Origin: Epiperipatus broadwayi
Taxonomy: Eukaryota; Onychophora; Udeonychophora; Euonychophora; Peripatidae
Length of the DNA: 64,000 nt
Direction: 5' to 3'
Assembly: GCA_028023455.1 (NCBI GenBank)
Contig: JAQFVV010012420.1
Coordinates: 1,612,001 to 1,676,000 of the forward strand
Shown: in pieces, positions 61,231 to 64,000 of the stretch
Layout: every line of letters begins with the position of its first letter
Position numbering within the stretch: position 1 is the first letter of the stretch
The notes under the pieces: model-generated
The model's input: the letters and a program-made list of their open reading frames with translations, nothing else
Databases searched by the model: none
What the model was told of the DNA's origin: nothing
Translations under genes and position numbers: made by a program

Positions 61231-62595
61231 AATATATAAAGTAAAGAAAAAGTAGAAATAAACAGACAAAAATTTTACTAGGTATTTTCTACTTTCCTGG
61301 AATAAAATAATCCTAGTAAAAGAATTAAATAGTTCTGAATTTAAAATAGAATTTTATTATAAATTAAAACATTTAAAAAGGTCTAAATAAATTAATATTG
61401 TATTCTGATTTTGAATTTTAAAAAAATAAGCATGATTTATTTTTGAAAATCTTTTTATTAATGCTTGTATATATTTCTATTATCTATTTTTAAAAATCTT
61501 TGATAAGATTTCCAAATGTAGCTTTTTAATTAAAATTGCTTTTGGAGAAATTAAAATTGTTTCCAATCAAGAGAGATAAGAAAAAACACAGTTTTTAAAT
61601 TAGTGTTGTTGTCATCTCAGCAATCCAAGACTATAAAAGGTTTGTATAAAAATATTATTTGAGTCTGTCTAGTAATTTTTTTTAAAGAGGATTTTTCTAA
61701 TCTCTAGCTGCAAAGTTTGGCTTGTAGCTTTTTTAAAGGACTGGACAGAAAAGTCTGGTATTAATATTTTGAGAAGCAGTGGCCAAACTGGCCAGCTGTA
61801 AAGTCTGGTCTAAAATTTTGAGTAGCAGTTGGCTAGAAGTTTTGCTGTTGTTTGCAGTATTGCTGAAATTGTTTTTTTGAGTTAGAGAATGAACATGAAA
61901 TAATTGAAGGCAGGGCAGTAGATCCAGGAGATGCTATTATTTTCCTTCACAGGAGTTTTGATTTACATGAAGCTGGATCACTTCTGAATCATTAACCTGA
62001 ACAAATGAGGACCAAATAGCTTGCTGTCCTGAAGCTTACCAAATTCTACTCTAAGTGAACTAACTGCAGAACAACAATTACTTGGACTGGTCTACATTAA
62101 GAGAAACCTTCAGTTTCTGAAGGAATAATTATATGTACGCTGATGTATCTAAAGACAAAGAAGCAAAGATAAAGATATATAAATAGCTCGTGAGTTAGTT
62201 TAAAATTCTTAAAATGACTTTTAAATTTATAACTTAATAACTTAAAGTAAAACAAGTGAATAATTTGTTTGAGTCACATGCCTTAAAGAAGGAACATAGA
62301 CAGTTTTATATATATATTATAAAAAAGTTATTTTAATATTCCTTAAAAAGCCATTTTTAAACCAATATTTTTAAAATTAAAAAAAACTTATAATTAAAAG
62401 TCTGATTGTGCAACATATATATAGAGAGAATTATTCTAAAATTTATATTTTAAAAGAAAAAAAGAAGATTTTCAGAAAATCTTTTAGACTGTAAAAGAAA
62501 AAGTGAAATTTTAAAATGCATTGATAATTAATCAATGAACTTTATATATTTTCAATGTTAAATCAATTATGAAAATATAATATTATTATTGTAAC
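61231..62595. other. Non-coding DNA
   Basis: 61690-62170 is GC-richer than the surroundings but shows no open frame, tRNA box or ribozyme core that I can support. Confidence 0.45.
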
Positions 62596-62607
62596 AAATT
62601 AAAATAT
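62596..62607 (+). repeat. TSD of family A copy, left
   Basis: AAATTAAAATAT, identical to 62856-62867. Confidence 0.75.
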
Positions 62608-62855
62608 ATAGTAGTGCCACTCAGTGCAAGCCAGAGTAAACAATTGATGCCAGAAAGTTTGTGCATAAAATCTTTATCTAGTGCTTACTCATCCAAAATC
62701 CTCAAACTAATTTCTAGCTTGTGGCTTTCATCAGTGAGGAGCTTTGAATCTGAGAGCACTGTTCATAGATCATAGGATCTAATGCAAACCCTCCAGCAGC
62801 CATCTTTTATTTCTACTTAACAGCTTGAGAAAGCATAAGAAATGGTGATCATGTG
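62608..62855 (-). mobile_element. Family A hammerhead element, short single copy with 12-bp TSD
   Basis: A 248-bp truncated unit on the minus strand containing GGTGATCATGTG at one end, the hammerhead in the middle and the CTGGCTTGCACTGAGTGGC side at the other. The internal region with the palindromic motif is missing. A perfect 12-bp TSD supports retroposition. Confidence 0.78.
62692..62748 (-). ncRNA. Type I hammerhead, family A copy 4 (core intact)
   Basis: On the minus strand CTGATGA, stem II AGC-CACAA-GCT, GAAA, mini stem III AT-TA-GT (one U-G pair), then T as cleavage base. Inner stem I CTCCTCA pairs TGAGGA (6 bp, no mismatch); outer TTCAA pairs TTGGA with one wobble. All invariant core bases are present, and with the 44.4 kb copy it is the best candidate here for activity. 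Confidence 0.78.
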
Positions 62856-62867
62856 AAATTAAAATAT
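62856..62867 (+). repeat. TSD of family A copy, right
   Basis: AAATTAAAATAT, identical to 62596-62607. Confidence 0.75.
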
Positions 62868-63296
62868 GTGAAATAGACATTGGTGTGTGCCTGCAATTCA
62901 ACATGCAGACACATATATATATAAATTTTTAATCATTCATAGTATTTTTTATACAACTGAAAAGTTTAATCATGTATTTATTTTGTTATGATGATTGAAA
63001 TATAGTCATCAAATGTACTGCACCCTGTGTGTATATATCAAATGCATGTCAGATAGACATATTTAGGAAAAAATTAATGTAATTCTATTATTTTGATAAA
63101 TTCAAATTTGTTATGAAAATAAATTAATATATCCCCCTGATATGCAGATATATATATATGGTTTAAGTAAATCTAGTATAGGTATTTGTATTATTAAAAA
63201 TATAAGTTAAAAACTTTAATCTTATGTTATTATAAGACAATTTAAATATGTCCATTTTTAAATTATACTGCACTCTCTGTGCACATATATATATAT
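62868..63296. other. AT-rich non-coding DNA
   Basis: No supported feature. Confidence 0.5.
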
Positions 63297-63510
63297 ATAT
63301 AAGTATAGAGGATTTGAACTCAGATTTTCAAGCACCCTTCAACTATCCACACTATCTTATACAACTGATACATATGACCACACACATGGGTGCTTGAAAA
63401 TCTGAGTTCAAATCTTCTATACTTATATATATATATGTATCAGTTGTATGAGATAGTGTGGATAGTTGAAGGGTGCTTGAAAATCTGAGTTCAAATCCTC
63501 TATACTTACA
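63297..63510. repeat. Three-copy palindromic cluster with B-box-like motif
   Basis: A roughly 72-bp unit at 63303-63373 (minus) is repeated inverted at about 63431-63507. A third partial copy lies between them (63388-63425, plus). Each carries GAGTTCAAATC, close to a Pol III B box, and GTGCTTGAAAATCTGAG. It could be the 3' half of a tRNA-derived SINE. The arms differ by only a few bases. Confidence 0.7.
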
Positions 63511-63759
63511 ATTAAGCTCCCAGATTTGTGAAGAGTGCCTGGTTTTCAAATATTTATATATATATCAATGAGGGTCAAATAGAACACAAAATTTTAGTCA
63601 TTTTTTTAATTTTATTAGTTGTCAATTGAAATGTATTCCTTGTATATTATAAAATGCACATGTATGCATATATATATATGCATTTGTATAAATTTATTAA
63701 GAGGCATTGAAAATCAATATAATAACTTGAATTTTGTAAGTCACATATATGTAGGTCAC

Positions 63760-64000
63760 AATATAATAATTTTTTTATCATTATATGTTAATCAAAATCA
63801 GAAGATTTCTAATTGTAGAGCCATATTTGAAAGACCTTAATATTTTTATTGTAATTAATAAACTTATATTCAATTGTTAAAAATGCAATATAATAATTTT
63901 TTTATTATTGTATGTTAATCAAAAATCAGAAGGATTCTAATTATAGAGCCATATTCAAAAGCCCTTAATATCATTTTTTTATTATTAATAAACATTTATT
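63760..64000 (+). repeat. Tandem duplication, period about 127 bp
   Basis: 63760-63886 is repeated from 63887 to the window edge: ATATAATAATTTTTTTAT, ATGTTAATCAAAA and TAGAGCCATATT blocks in both. The array may continue beyond the window. Confidence 0.8.

Overview
The window looks like non-coding, transposon-filled DNA from a very AT-rich animal genome. No operon, Shine-Dalgarno pattern or bacterial gene order is present, and I found no convincing host gene. The organism cannot be named from this sequence. Penelope-like elements (PLEs) with GIY-YIG endonucleases, RTE and L1/Tx1-like LINEs, a Ty3/Gypsy element, hAT transposons and long microsatellites fit an invertebrate metazoan such as a mollusc, cnidarian or flatworm. 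A 500-base run of N at 18634-19133 is an assembly gap.

Layout. 1.6-3.7 kb and 9.55-12.8 kb are two diverged copies of one non-coding segment. The second copy carries a tandem array and a ribozyme element that the first lacks. Between them (7.0-9.2 kb) is a PLE with long inverted arms. 12.8-18.6 kb is a recently dead LINE with a (TTA)n tail of about 910 bp. 20.4-20.9 kb is a solo palindrome of the first PLE's arms, and 21.1-21.8 kb is a tandem repeat of about 330 bp units. 23.2-24.9 kb is a decayed LINE, and 26.17-28.70 kb is a 5'-truncated RTE LINE with a 14-bp target-site duplication (TSD). 35.8-40.2 kb is a Ty3/Gypsy-type LTR element with 596-bp LTRs and a 5-bp TSD. 43.9-44.6 kb is a hammerhead-bearing inverted pair with a 13-bp TSD. 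45.45-46.9 kb is a second PLE. 47.9-50.2 kb is a hAT transposase relic with a TTF-type zinc finger, and 55.8-58.4 kb is a complete but dead hAT element with terminal inverted repeats (TIRs) and an 8-bp TSD. 59.9-61.2 kb and 62.6-62.9 kb hold more hammerhead-bearing units.

The most interesting content is a set of type I hammerhead ribozyme (HHR) motifs in small non-coding repeats. Family A units are about 452 bp (11.7, 43.9-44.6 and 62.6 kb) and family B units about 430 bp (59.9-61.2 kb). Related but more decayed ribozyme-like folds lie in the inverted arms of both PLEs. Two family A copies have perfect 12-13 bp TSDs, so they were retroposed. The simplest reading is a retrozyme-like system: non-autonomous, self-cleaving RNAs present as tandem and head-to-head units, mobilised by PLE or other reverse transcriptases in the same genome. 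That reading rests on established work on PLE ribozymes and animal retrozymes; the folds were worked out by hand and no activity is shown.
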